DNA of 64,000 nt, from assembly GCA_037953625.1 (NCBI GenBank), contig CM075649.1, forward strand, positions 91,269,290-91,333,289. Reading direction: 5' to 3'. Positions 1-11,771 of this stretch are shown piece after piece. Below the pieces are notes generated by a model. It was not told where the DNA came from. It ran no database searches and worked only from the letters and a program-made list of their open reading frames with translations. The position numbers were made by a program, and so were the translations under genes. Numbering within the stretch: the stretch's first letter is position 1; every line of letters starts with the position of its first letter. The DNA comes from Crotalaria pallida (Eukaryota > Streptophyta > Magnoliopsida > Fabales > Fabaceae).

Positions 1-2
1 CC

Positions 3-125
3 AGGGTACGCTTTGCACCCTCTCCGGAGCCAGTGCGTCGCGTTGCTACCCCTGTGGTGTCGGACGAGGAGGAGGAGGAGGACCCCGTAGAGGACGTGGA
101 TGGGCCAGCGGCGGACAATCAGTGA
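3..125 (+). pseudogene. C-terminal end of an unidentified ORF with acidic tail
   Basis: The frame is open from the window edge to a TGA at 123-125 and encodes about 40 residues. It has an arginine/valine/proline-rich start and an acidic stretch (SDEEEEEDPVEDVDG). The beginning lies outside the window. Similar acidic C-termini end the ORFs found inside A-type LTRs at 7829-8395 and 18307-18522, so I infer this is the tail of a comparable LTR-borne ORF. No domain is recognisable and the function is unknown. Confidence 0.35.
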
Positions 126-692
126 TGTGGTGTTTTTGTTTTGATAGTATGTGCAGTATGGGGACCATGTTAGGATGTGGTGTTTAGCTTTTGGAAGACC
201 AGGGATCAGACATCAGCGTGGGTGGATCATGGCTCAGCTCTCGAAGACTCTTTTATTTGTATTTGTGTTATATTGTATATAGTTGAGAGGGTCTATGTGT
301 GCTGTTATTTTATATATGCTGGTCTGTATCCTTATATTTTGCTACCTCGACTTTTATCTCTGATACTTGGGTACCTGAGTTTTTATATATATATATATGG
401 GCTATGGTTGTATAGTTATTATGATCCTTAAAATTATTTCAATTACAACTGCAGTAATCATTTTGAAAATCGTTTCCGCTAAAAGTACAAACAGGTACTC
501 AACCGTTCATTTTTGAAAGAAATGTGTTTTCGAATCAAAGCTTTTGGATATGGAACTTGGTGTATAGAAAGAAAAAGTTTTTCCATAAAGTTCCTATACG
601 AATAACATTTATTATATATTCCAGCTTTCTTTATTTAATATAAATAAAGCTATATTTTGAGAATGTCTCATAATTTGTTAATATACATCGAG
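126..692. other. Non-coding AT-rich stretch
   Basis: No credible gene is present. There is a short TA run around 384-398. The part from about 430 to 540 resembles the terminal part of an A-type LTR in composition, which would make it the host sequence of the Athila insertion; this is weak inference. Confidence 0.4.
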
Positions 693-1632
693 TGTCCACA
701 GTGCGCCCAGGCGCAGCCTTGTGTGCCCAAGCGCACGTCGTCAGTCACAGTGGATTTAATTATATCTTTTACAGATTTGATAGGAGATTAGTTTTTATCC
801 TTTTAAATAGACACATTCTAGGTTAGAAACCAGGACGATTTTCACATATCAGAAGAGAAAGAACAAGGTTTTAGAGTTTTTTGCGAAGAACACGGAGATT
901 AGAGGCAAGGATTAGTGGTAATTATGTCACTCTTTATCACTTTTATTGCTTTTCTTCTTCCCATTATGAACTAAACCCTTCTTTGGAATGTAGGAGTAGA
1001 TGAACATGGAACCTTGTTAATGTTTATGCAAGGAATTGATTTTGTTCTTCCATTATAAATTCTGTGTTTGATTATATTTTTATTGTTGTTCGTGAATGTG
1101 CGCAGTTCATGACTTTTGGAAATCCTTTATGAATAGACATATGAATTTAGGATTTAGCCTAATAATCAAACAGTTCAATTGCATAGGCACAGACATGTTT
1201 TCTATGAATTGGATAATTTTTACAAGTTTTGATTGAACTTAATTAAGGGTTAGGTTTTTAAGGCTCTTTTGAGACATCATTGGGAGATTAATACCTAAAA
1301 TACGGAAACGTGCTAAGACATTAGGGGTTTTCCACCTTTGCAAAACAAATTCAGAATTTAGGAAAACAAATCAATTCGTTGTTAAATGTTTTAGGAACCT
1401 TCATCGAAACTACGTCCCGCATTTTCTCATTGTTCAAGAATCGTTTTATTTATTTGTTTTAATTCATTTAAATCAACAATCACTCAAACAATTGAATTTT
1501 AATCTAATTTTTCATTTAGTAACTACGAATAGGTGAGAATTATTAGAATCAATTTCAGTCCTCGTTGGGAACGATACTCTATTTATCACTTTATTACTTG
1601 TACGATCTGGTACACTTGCCAGAATCCCAACA
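693..1632 (+). repeat. 5' LTR of the Athila-like element (left edge tentative)
   Basis: The LTR lies directly upstream of the primer site and ends ...CCCAACA at 1632. Its left part holds GC-rich repeated words (GCGCCCAGGCGC, GCCCAAGCGCAC). A weak TATA-like TTTTAAATAG at 801-810 could be the promoter. With no second LTR in the window the start cannot be verified; an edge further left is possible. Confidence 0.5.
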
Positions 1633-1638
1633 AGTTTT

Positions 1639-1657
1639 TGGCGCCGTTGCCGGGGAC
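1639..1657 (+). other. Primer binding site, tRNA-Asp type
   Basis: TGGCGCCGTTGCCGGGGAC follows the LTR end by six bases. This is the primer site typical of Athila elements, complementary to the 3' end of tRNA-Asp, and it priming minus-strand DNA synthesis is the established role of such sites. Confidence 0.85.
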
Positions 1658-1788
1658 TAAAATTTGATTTTATTAATTTTTCGGTACTTTTAGTAGTTAC
1701 TTAGTGGAAGTTTACTCTAGCTATTTATTTTTAATTGTTCTTATTCACTCAACAGGTGCTATTAACCCTCTTTGCCGAGTTTGGTATA

Positions 1789-3486
1789 TGCACTTGCGTT
1801 CTGCAGGTGATTACAGCAACCTTCAATTCGATCCCGAGATCGAGTTGACAGCGAAGAAGTTAAGGAAACGAGCACAGCGAGAGAAAAAGGAACGAGCAAG
1901 AATAATGGCTGACGAGCGTGAGCGCCAGGTTGAGAATGAGACAGAACCTGACAGGCGGACATTGGCTGATTACTCCTTAGTCGACCCAACCTTAATTGGT
2001 ACTAGCATAGTACCACCTGCGGTCACTGCTGCACACTTTGACATCAAGGGGGCATATATAAACATGCTGCAACAAAATCAATTCAGTGGTGCCCCAGACG
2101 AGGACCCAAGTGATCATATTGCCATGTTCTTGAGTTACTTGGACTTCTTCAAAATTCAAGGGAAAGACACTTAAATGGGTCTGGTCTCAACCACAAGGGA
2201 GCTTCCTTACATGGGACAAATTGGCTATGATTTTTGTGGACCAGTACTTCCCACCCTCCAGGCAAGCTCGGCTTAGGCAAGAAATCAACGCCTTCGCTCA
2301 GCAAGATGGAGAGTCATTACATGAGGCGTGGGAAAGGTACAAGCAGATGTTGAAGAGGTGCCCCAATCACTCTATGCCTGAATGGTTGCAAATGAGGACA
2401 TTCTATGATGGATTGAGTCAAGCCAATCAGCACTTGGTCGATTGTGCATCACAAGGTTCATTTGAGAGCAAAACTGCCATAGAGTCCAGGCAGTTGATTG
2501 AGAAGATGGCTCATAACAGCAGTCGGGCCACTGTTAGGAAGCTTATCATGAAGAAGAGTGATTTGGAGCCTGAGAATGTGCAAGCTTTATTTGCACAAAA
2601 TAAAGAGATGCAGCAACAGATAGCTGCATTGACCCAGAAATTGGGTCAGGTCCAAATGAATGCTTCAACAGGTATACCTCCTATCCCTTCTGATACTTCT
2701 TCTTTATTACTAACATGTGATTTCTGTAAAGGCAACCACCGTAATGATGAGTGTGCATTTGAAGTTAGTACTAGCACAGGTAATGATGAACAGGCTAATT
2801 TTGTGGGAGGAGGACAGAGGAACAATCCTTACTCAAACACCTACAACCCAGGGTATAGAAATCACCCTAACTTCTCGTGGCACAGTCCAGCACTCCAGCC
2901 ACCACAAGAGAAGCAGCAGGCACCTTGGGAGGCAGCAATTGAGAAGCTCGCTCTAACAACCAATAATTTTGTTGAGGAGACGCGAGCCAACTTCAAAAAC
3001 CAGGGTGCCAGCATTCGCAGTCTGGAGGTTCAGATGGGTCAACTTTCCAAGCAGATGTCAGAGAGGTCACCGGGAACCTTTCCCAGTGACACCATTCCAA
3101 ACCCCAGAGAGCATTGCAAGGCCATTACTCTTCGAAGTGGCAAGTCTCTTGAGGAGCCACAGAAGAAGAATGATGAGGTGGTGCTTGAGAAGGAAGAGGC
3201 CAAGGAACAACCAGCTGAGGACTCAACTCCTGAAGTGCAACAAAATAAGAATTCAACTGCAACTCAGGAAGGAGAGAAGAAATCTCAGATATCTCACAAG
3301 GTTCCTTTTCCTCAGCGGTTGAAAAAGGAGGAAAACAAGAAGCAATTTTCCAAGTTCATGGAGGTGTTCAAGAGGCTCCAGATCAACATTCCCTTCGCAG
3401 AGGCACTCGAGCAGATGCCTACATATGCGAAGTTCATGAAAGAGCTTTTGACCAACAAAAGGAAGATGCAAGATGATGAGAGATGA
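1789..3486 (+). pseudogene. gag: Athila-type gag, frameshifted
   Basis: The capsid precursor region is read in two frames. The first runs from about 1789 to 2174 (motif GDYSNLQFDPEIE, then a basic RKRAQREKKERAR stretch). After TAA at 2172-2174 homology resumes in another frame just before 2221 (TWDKLAMIFVDQYFPPSRQA). Around 2165-2175 a piece of the usual Athila gag core appears to be missing together with the frame change. A CX2CX3HX4C zinc knuckle (CDFCKGNHRNDEC) lies near 2719-2757. The second frame ends at 3486 because of a 10-bp tandem duplication (3471-3480 and 3481-3490), after which pol continues in a third frame. Confidence 0.85.
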
Positions 3487-6379
3487 TGAGACTGTGCTTC
3501 TCACAGAGGAATGCAGTGCAATTCTACAAAGGAAGCTCCCTCAGAAGCTAAAAGATCCTGGGAGTTTCACAATCCCTTGTAACATTGGGGGATTTGATAT
3601 TGGCAAAGCTCTGTGCGATTTAGGGGCAAGCATCAATCTGATGCCCCTCTCCATCTTCAAGAAGCTTGGTATTGGAGAAGCAAAGCCGACAATGATGTGT
3701 CTTCAGTTGGCTGATCGGTCTGTGAAGAGGCCCTATGGGAAAGTGGAGGATGTGCTTGTCAAGGTGGACAAGTTCATCTTCCCTTCTGACTTTGTTATTT
3801 TGGATATGGAGGAGGATTCAGACATTCCTCTCCTCCTGGGTAGGCCTTTTCTAGCCACTGGGCGAGCCCTCATAGATGTTCAACAGGGCGAGCTCAAGCT
3901 CCGGGTTCATGAAGAAGAGGTCTCATTCAATGTCTACCGGTCCATGAAGAATCCAATGGACAGCTCCCAATGCTTTTTGGTGGACGTGGTTGACACTCTA
4001 GTCACGTCTACTTTTGAGCAAATTGGGCATGGAGATGTGTTGGCAGCAGCTCTGACACGTGAGAAGAGTGAAGAAAACAAGGTTGTGGAGGTGGTGGCCA
4101 GATTGGATGCACCTCCAGCTTACATAAAGACAGATCAGATGAAGGAGCTGAAGAGGCATGAAAAGGAGGAGCGGGCAGTTCCAGAGCTCAAAACTCTTCC
4201 ACCAAACCTCAGGTATGAATTCTTAGATGACACTAAACTCTATCCAGTTATAATTAGTAATGCCTTGACTGAAACTGAAACTGAGAAATTAATGAGAATT
4301 TTGAGGCAATACAAAGCTGCTTTAGGATGGTGTGTGTCTGATTTGAAGGGGATTAACCCCAGTTTCTGCATGCATAAGATTCTCCTTGAGGAGAATTTTA
4401 AGCCAGTAATTCAGCCTCAGAGGAGGCTGAATCCGACTTTGCAGGAAGTCATGAGAAAGGAGGTAGTCAAACTTCTAGATGCAGGCATTATCTACCCCAT
4501 CTCCGACAGCACTTGGGTTAGCCCAGTGAAAGTAGTGCCTAAGAAGGGGGGGTTAACTATGGTAAAATCTGATAAAGATGAATTAATACCAACCCGCATT
4601 GTTTCTGGGTGGCGTGTGTGCATTGATTATAGGAGATTAAACAATGCCACCCGGAAAGATCATTTCCCATTACCCTTTATGGACCAAATGTTGGAAAGAT
4701 TAGCAGGACATGCATTCTATTGTTTTTTGGATGGATATTCAGGTTACAATCAAATCTGTGTCGATCCTGTAGACCAGGAAAAAACTGCTTTTACTTGTCC
4801 CTTTGGGATTTTTGCCTATCGGAGAATGCCCTTTGGGCTTTGCAATGCACCCGCGACTTTTCAAAGGTGTATGTTGGCTATATTCTCCGACATGGTCGAA
4901 AATTTCATTGAGGTTTTTATAGATGACTTCTCGATCTACGGGTCGTCCTTTGATGCATGTCTTGCCAATCTGGGCAGAGTGTTAGAAAGATGTCAAGAAA
5001 CTAATCTAATCCTTAACTGGGAAAAGTGTCAGTTCATGGTCAGGGAGGGGATAGTTTTAGGACATAAGATTTCTGAAAAGGGTATTGAGGTTGATCAGGC
5101 AAAGATTGATGTCATCAAAAATCTACCTCCTCCAGTAAATGTCAAGGGGATAAGAAGTTTTTTGGGTCATGCCGGTTTCTACCGGAGATTCATTAAAGAT
5201 TTTTCGAAAATTGCAAAACCTCTATGCAATTTACTGGAGAAGGATGCTGAGTTCATTTTTGATAATAATTGCATGAAATCTTTTGAACTTTTGAAAGAGA
5301 GATTGATTACAGCTCCTATAGTGGTTGCCCCCAATTGGGGTGAACCTTTTGAACTAATGTGTGATGCGAGTGACCACGCAATAGGAGCTGTACTTGGTCA
5401 AAGAATTAATAAAGTGTTTCATGCAATCTATTATGCCAGTCGTGTGTTGAACAGTGCACAAACTAATTACACGACCACTGAAAAAGAACTCTTGGCAGTG
5501 ATTTTTGCAATGGACAAGTTTCGTGCCTATTTGATAGGCTCGAAAGTGATAGTGTTCACAGATCATGCTGCTTTAAGGCACCTATTGGCTAAGCACGATG
5601 CTAAGCCAAGACTGATTAGGTGGATCTTGCTCTTGCAAGAGTTCGACATGGAAATAAGAGATAAAAAGGGGGTAGAGAATGTTATTGCTGATCACTTTTC
5701 TAGGCTCCCCCTTGAGGATAGTAATAGGGATAATCAGGTTCCAATTGAAGAAAAATTCCCTAATGAACACTTGTTTGCTGCATCTGAACTCCCATGGTAT
5801 GCTGATTTAGCTAATTATTTAGCAGCGAATGTGATTCCGAAGGATATGACTTGGCAACAAAAGAAAAAGTTTTTACATGATGCTAAGTTTTATTTTTGGG
5901 ATGAACCATTCCTGTTCAGGAGGAGTGCAGATGGAGTGATCAGGCGTTGTGCCTCCCAAGAGGAAATTCCTGACATCCTTTGGCATTGTCACAATTCACT
6001 ATATGCTGGTCATTATAGCAGTGAAAAGACAGCTTCTAGAGTTTTACAATGTGGGTATTACTGGCCCACCATTTTTAAAGATGCTAGGACCCATGTGATG
6101 AACTGTGATAGATGCCAAAAGGTTGGGAATATTTCTAGGAAAGATGAGATGCCTCTTCAAGGCATTTTAGAGGTTGAGGTATTTGATGTTTGGGGCATAG
6201 ACTTTGTAGGCCCCTTATCCCCTTCCTATAACAACGGGTACATTCTTGTGGGGGTTGATTATGTATAAAAGTGGGTGGAGGCAATCTCCACTCCCACCAA
6301 TGACTCTGCTGTAGTTGTGAACTTTTTGAGAAAAAATATTTTTAGCAGGTTTGGAGTACCTAGAGTACTTATTAGTGAT
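3473..6379 (+). pseudogene. pol: Athila-type pol: protease, RT, RNase H, truncated integrase
   Basis: Gag-pol in this lineage is normally one ORF; here pol has its own frame with 931 codons before a stop. The protease active site is DLGAS (D49). Reverse transcriptase begins near residue 380 (GWRVCIDYRRLNN) and carries FIDD with catalytic Asp484 and Asp485. RNase H starts near residue 630 (MCDAS, D631). Integrase shows an HHCC zinc domain (His from residue 838, Cys at 878 and 881) and its first catalytic Asp910 in GIDFVGP. A TAA at 6266-6268 interrupts integrase where serine is usual. The frame then continues to the second catalytic Asp (6377-6379) and ends at a rearrangement junction, so integrase is incomplete. 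Confidence 0.92.
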
Positions 6380-7317
6380 TACCGCGAATTGCTGCCCCCA
6401 CGGGTTCCACCGCGATTACCGTTGCCTCCGAAGCCTCCACCTTGTCTGCTTCCTCCAAAACGTAGGTCTCTCCTTCCACCAGAATATGGGTGCGGAGCCC
6501 TATACCTTCCACCAACGTCTCTGTGAAAAGGAAAATTACGAACCGGTCCATGGGATGAAGAAGGGTTCACAGCCGTTCCTCTCGCTTTCAGACCTCCTTC
6601 GTACATACGACAGCAGTTCACCAGACTAGCAAAATCATCTATCTCTAAATGAGAAAAAGCTAACTTAATCTCAGGCTTAAGAACATCCCTCAACTTAGCA
6701 CACTTAGATCGCTCGTTCTCCCCTCCAGCATATTGAGGTACATACTTAACTAACTCCTCAAATTTCGAAGCATACTCATCGATCGACAAATTCCCTTGAG
6801 TAAGCCTCAAAAATTCCATCTCCTTCTCAGTCCTCAGATACATCGGGAAATACTTCTCAAGAAATTTCTGCTTAAAAGCTTCCCAGGTCATGGCTTCTCC
6901 CAGATTTACCATCACCTGCTTAGTAACTCGCCACCATGCTGTAGCCTCCCTTGTTAACATGTATCCAGCATATGCCAACTTCTGCTCATCATTACACTGA
7001 ACCATACCCCCAAAAATACGCTCTAGGTCCTCAATCCACTCTACTGCTGCATCTGGAGCAAAGCCTCCCGCAAATTCCTTCGGATTTCGACGACAAAACT
7101 CATCTAATCCCTTATAGCCTTGGGCTTCCAGATTTTGAGCTTGCTGCTGTGTGTTGAAATTCTGCTGCGCCTGACGATGCAACGCTTGGAGATTGTCGTT
7201 GATTCCCGTCATCATAGCTGCCATCCGAGTCATGAAGTCTGCTGCATCCGAGTGATCAGCATCCTCACCAGGGTTTCGCGAACTTGAGCCGGAAGGTCTT
7301 CCACGCGTACGACTCAT
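6379..7317 (-). pseudogene. gag: Tekay/Del-like chromovirus gag, C-terminally truncated
   Basis: The ORF starts with MSRTRGRPSG at 7317 and has 312 codons. The retrotransposon gag core lies near residues 95-235 (AYAGYMLTREATAWWRV, FLEKYFPMYLR, LSIDEYASKFEEL). A Gly/Arg-rich stretch follows (GGGFGGNGNRGGTRGG), after which gag proteins of this group usually have a CCHC knuckle. The sequence breaks exactly there: the stop codon at 6379-6381 is formed by the junction with the Athila element. Protease, RT and integrase are absent. The assignment to Tekay/Del rests on overall gag resemblance and the initiator-Met primer site. Confidence 0.85.
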
Positions 7318-7437
7318 CTTAAAATAAACCAGATAGAGAATTCAACACACAATAACACAGAATCCTAGACTCTAGACACACAGAGTACACAGAGAAGACA
7401 CGCAAGACTGGGCTTAAGGCCACTGAGGATTAACATT
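7318..7437 (-). other. 5' untranslated leader of the Tekay-like element
   Basis: This stretch lies between primer site and gag start on the minus strand. It has no ORF. Its end next to the primer site (GGCTTAAGGCCAC...GATTAACAT) closely matches the same position of the LARD-like element (40963-40988), showing the two families are related. Confidence 0.6.
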
Positions 7438-7449
7438 GCTCTGATACCA
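7438..7449 (-). other. Primer binding site, initiator-tRNA-Met type
   Basis: The minus strand reads TGGTATCAGAGC, complementary to the 3' end of initiator tRNA-Met. It sits four bases from the LTR edge, which fixes the element's orientation. Confidence 0.9.
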
Positions 7450-7828
7450 ACTCTTTAACAGCCCGATTTTCACTTCCCAAAACTTAGATGAATCATGATT
7501 ACTTTCTTGCAAAAATGAGGCCATTTTTTTTATATAAATTTGCTAATACGTAATCCACCCTTTTGAAAATCAAGTTGTCACTTTCGAAACTCCCCACTCA
7601 ACATCATTATTGAAAATAAAACTGTATCCATTTAAAATAAAAAGCATGAGCCAAAATGCTGGAGTCGCACTCCAAATGTTTTCCAAAAGTAGGCCATCAT
7701 TACAAAAGAACTTTCAAACCAAAATATGAAAGATAGCTGATTACATCATTAGTTCATTACAAGATAATCCTCAACTGAAAACTCAGATCCTAGACACCAG
7801 ATATTCTCTAGACACATATTGCAAGACA

Positions 7829-8395
7829 TCACTCATCAGCAGAACTAGCATCCGTCTCCATATCCTCGCTTGGGTCGGTCTCCGCTACATGATCGGATTC
7901 GCTTGCACCTTCCTCTTCCATAGGTTCAGGAACCACTGCTGCCAAGGGTACAGGATTACCATTCAACTCATGGTGTTCCCGGGGTCCACCATCTTGATAA
8001 TCTCGCAGAGTGACTTGCCCAACATGCACGTCCATGCCTGCTCCCCGTAGAATGTGTCTCGGATCGTCGATCTCCAGACGAGTATCTCCTCTCCTGATCC
8101 ATCCATCAGGTACCACCTCCCATGCAATACCGGCGAATGCCAATACGACAACCAGGTAGGAGAGAGTCAGCGCGCCATACGTAACAGGTTGACCGCAAGG
8201 TCGCAGAATAGACACGATAGAAAGACACATAGTACCAAGGACACTTGACGAACAAATATACACAGAACAGGACACAAGAACCAGAATGCAATCGAGCACT
8301 TGAAGGATAAACACTCTTCCAAAATCAAACTCAACATAATAAATAAAGGTACTCACAATATAAAATGAGCCACACATGAAAGCAATTCTTGCCAA
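7829..8395 (-). CDS. ORF inside LTR A0, unknown protein with acidic tail
   Basis: The ORF has 188 codons starting at 8395; a later start is equally possible. The N-terminal third is hydrophobic and probably not coding. The stretch from about residue 73 (YGALTLSYLVVV) through GWIRRGDTRLEIDDPRH and GQVTLRDYQDG resembles, at protein level, the ORF in the LARD-like LTR (34166-34600): both share GW...GD, DP.H, LGQV/VGQV and a Tyr-rich turn in the same order. It ends in an acidic tail (EEEGASESDHVAETDPSED). I recognise no family. It may be a relic of a captured or LTR-encoded gene. Confidence 0.35.
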   Translation of the reverse strand: MARIAFMCGSFYIVSTFIYYVEFDFGRVFILQVLDCILVLVSCSVYICSSSVLGTMCLSIVSILRPCGQPVTYGALTLSYLVVVLAFAGIAWEVVPDGWIRRGDTRLEIDDPRHILRGAGMDVHVGQVTLRDYQDGGPREHHELNGNPVPLAAVVPEPMEEEGASESDHVAETDPSEDMETDASSADE

Positions 8396-8499
8396 CCATT
8401 ATCACCATGTACCACAACTGAATATCATCATACTTTACCCATCCTTTTAAATATTCAGCATTTCTTTATTCTTTTATTATTAAGTTTTATCATACTTAA

Positions 8500-9092
8500 A
8501 TCACTCAATGAGGTAGGGGAAATCACCATCACTGAGGAACGCGCACTCTACATCTCCTCAGTCTCCATCCACCTAGTCGGAAGCCAACAGGAGTACAGGA
8601 CCTTTACCACGCGGGCACGACAGCTGTCTCAAAACAGATGGTCCCAGACCAGGAGGATCTCGTCCTCAAAACATATAATCACGGCTCACTGCCTCGCAGT
8701 GGCAAAACACATTGCCCCGTTCCAGTCCCTCTCAACTGTTGTAGACTTGCATTCAAGGAGGTGACAGTATCATTTCTAGTTAGCTATGCGGTCCTTACCA
8801 CGACATTAGACCCAGTCCCCACCACGTTAGTGTGCCACTTATGGGATTCGTCCCGCCTAGAAATGTACTCGAGGCTTCTTGACGAGTCACCGTCATTGCC
8901 CTCTCCTCATGCAATCTCCACCTGAGTATCCGCAGATACCCATAGTATCTTCCTCTCCACTACTTCACACTCTCATATGTCACCGCGAATATTAATGTCT
9001 TTTAATGTCTTTTAATATTCTTAAAGTCTTTTAATTAACCTCTAGTCGGCTTGTCCTTAGTCCATCCCTTCGACAAGTCCCAACCACTAACG
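8500..9092 (-). repeat. Structured conserved block of A-type LTRs, copy in A0
   Basis: This is one of seven copies of a block that is more conserved than the rest of these LTRs. Stem-loop H0 lies at 9045-9084: the sense strand pairs GTTGG with CCGAC (one G.U) and CTTG with CAAG around a GAAGGGATG-type loop. Stem-loop H1 is TGGTC-CCA-GACCA at 8639-8651. GACAGCTGTC lies at 8619-8628. An imperfect H2 lies near 8505-8536. No coding frame is conserved through it. Confidence 0.7.
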
Positions 9093-11771
9093 TCTTTTCC
9101 CCACTTTCACAACACAATCACATTCACATTCTCAAGCCCCTCGGGCAAACATCTCACAACATCACTTTCTCATAAATCCACATTGCTCATTCACTATCAC
9201 TTTCAGCACAACAATCTCAACTTCACAAGCATCATTCTAATGCTCAATACATCAACATCTCATCACATTCCTCGTACCACATCACGTACCATTCCTTCAC
9301 TCCATCTCATATGTTCATTCTTCCATTCAGACTCATCACACGGGGTATAACGATTTACAATAGAATAGAAAAGAACCAACACAAGGTAGAAGTAAACATG
9401 CATTAATCCAAGAGACAGAAAACAGAATAGATTTCGTAAACTCGTATGACCACGTGCATCAACAATGCTACGGGCTCACCACACTCTCACTCACCTCTTA
9501 TTCCAGCAAGAGAAATATTTTGCCCTTGAAGGTCTCTAACATCCCTTTGAGAATTGTCACCACCGTCCACTGAATAACCTCAAATAAATAAATACACTTT
9601 TATTAAAATCATTTCAATTAGAAATCATCACTTGATTCTCAAATCAAACCCTTTACTTCCTTTATTCTTTATTAAAACATTGATGTTTATCAAAACAACT
9701 CTCAATCTTTTCTATTGCTTAAAGCCTTTTGAAAATCATTTGAAAACTCATATTAGGATAATTAAAACAATAGTTTATGTGGCTGTATAGGAAGTCCAGC
9801 CCCTTATTCACGTTGCAAAACCATTGAAAATCCATCATTTTTCACTCCAAATTTTTATAAATCAATAACACTTGAAATCCATGTCTTTTCACAACTCAAA
9901 AACATTTTTAAACTTGAAATATTTGAAAATAAAATCTTGGACAGCAAGGAATAAAAGAAATTAAATCATGAAAATACTTTTAAAATAATCAAATACTTCC
10001 ACTCATTTTCTTTCCATACAACTGAATAAGATCCAAACCAACATAATGCAATTCAAATAAATTTTCTCAAAACTAAATCATAAAACATAATCATTTCATG
10101 AAGCCAAGTTTTATGCAAAAGAATCTAGCTTCCTCAACCTAAGATAGGCCGAATCATTGCTAGTTGAAAACAAGACTTTGGATGCATTTTTTTTTCATGT
10201 AAAAGCTTTAAAATATTAGATAAACAAAATACACTATTAGGACAAATGGTTTTAGAAAAATATAACTCTTTCTTACTCAAAACCGTGACCTACTTGTCAC
10301 TTAAAACATGTTTGCATTTTCATTTTCTCTTTGCATGTGCCTTAGAAATCATGGAAATCACAAAGAAAACACATGCAAGATCTTGTTCATGAAAATAATC
10401 ATGGTCCTTTGATTTTTAAAGCTTGGCCGAATGGTATTTTAACAAAACCAAGAGAAAAACTTAAATCCTTAACTTTGAAATACACATGAATTAGACCAAA
10501 TCAAAAATCATTTGAAAAAGAATTGTTTTCCTTGGTTCTCCATCAAAACCGAGACATGCATGTAAAAGATCAAAACTTTTGAGTAAAAGGATCTCATGCA
10601 AAACTTAAAAATCAAAGCCATGGGAAATCAAGAAAAGAATCAAATCCTTTTAAAAGCCAAACAAAGATCAAAGTCATTTTTGAAAATAAAACCAAGATCA
10701 AAACTTTAGAAAAATCAAAGTTGAAATCAAAGCATGAAAATCATATAGATCATCATCATTAAGCACCAAATCAACATGCATGGACTTAGAATGAAATGAA
10801 AATCATCATGACCTAATTTTCTAAGCAAGGCTGAATAGAAATGTCCATGGTTTAGGGTTCTACAAACTTGAAGAGTTCTTGAAACTCAAGATCTAGGCTT
10901 AACAAACATAGATCTTCAAAGAACTTAAACATGCAACAACAACAAAGAACTTTTACAAACTTGGAAATTAAAACTACTTAGAACAACTTTAGGATCTTCG
11001 AATAAGCTAGAGAATGAGAAGAATCTTCAACCTTCTTCAAGAATCCTAAGGCTTAGAACTTGATCTTCCTCTTCTTTTCCTCCTTGGGTGCTCACGGTTC
11101 TCTCTCTCTCTATGTGTTTCTAGTTCTTTCTAAGAGCTTGATGCTTCTCTTAGAAAATGTGTTTGGTTTAGAAAGTGAAAATGAGAGCAAATGGGGTTGG
11201 AGTGCTACAGTTTGGGCTATAAATCAACACACCACATTTTCCCTCCTTGCCCTTAGTGTAATTCGGTCAAGAGTTGTTGGGTGAAAGGTAGAATTGGCCA
11301 AAGTAAGGCTTGCATGGCTCAAGCCAAGCCATTGAACAAATGGAGTAAAATTAGGCTTAAGCTCACTTCCTATTGGTTGGTCAAACCACTAACCATACTT
11401 AATCACTTAAACTAATCCTAGGTGCTAAGGGTTACTAGCCTAGGGTTCATGAGTCAACAAAAATGCATGATGCATGCCACTCACACACACCACACGGCGA
11501 CACCTACACACACATGCACCATTTCATTTTCATTTTCTTTTTCCTTACAAAATCACACATTATTAAAAGAAATGCATGGTACAAAAATACTTAGGGAATT
11601 TAATCCAAAAATCCGAATTCCATATGGTTTGCCTCTAATAAAATCATTTGCTTTAGAAAACCAAAATAATTTGAAATCAACAAAAATAAATTCAATCAAT
11701 TTTAAAACACAAAACTCATGAGATAAAAATCTTTTATCGCATAAACCATGAAAGAAATCTAAGTTGAGAAA
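9093..11771. other. Upstream part of LTR A0, no gene
   Basis: AT-rich LTR sequence with no credible ORF. It contains scattered words common to all A-type LTRs (GCATGTAAA, CCGTGACCTA, GGCCGAATGG at 10426) and a degenerate CA-repeat near 11477-11520. Confidence 0.6.

Larger units (their letters stand above)
693..6379 (+). mobile_element. Athila-like Ty3/gypsy retrotransposon, 3' truncated
   Basis: In order the element shows a left LTR, a tRNA-Asp type primer site, gag, protease, reverse transcriptase, RNase H and the first half of integrase. It stops abruptly at 6379 inside the integrase core. The rest of integrase, any env-like region, the polypurine tract and the 3' LTR are missing. Gag carries frame breaks and pol one premature stop, so the copy is dead. 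The 5' boundary is tentative: TG at 693 is chosen because the sequence character changes there, but no TSD partner is available. Confidence 0.85.

Noticed and set aside
5354..5770. Minus-strand ORFs inside pol, and other short ORFs opposite or out of frame with gag and pol (1762-1989, 2717-3322, 3253-3504, 4720-4911)
   Set aside because: They overlap well-supported gag-pol coding sequence and have no domain of their own.
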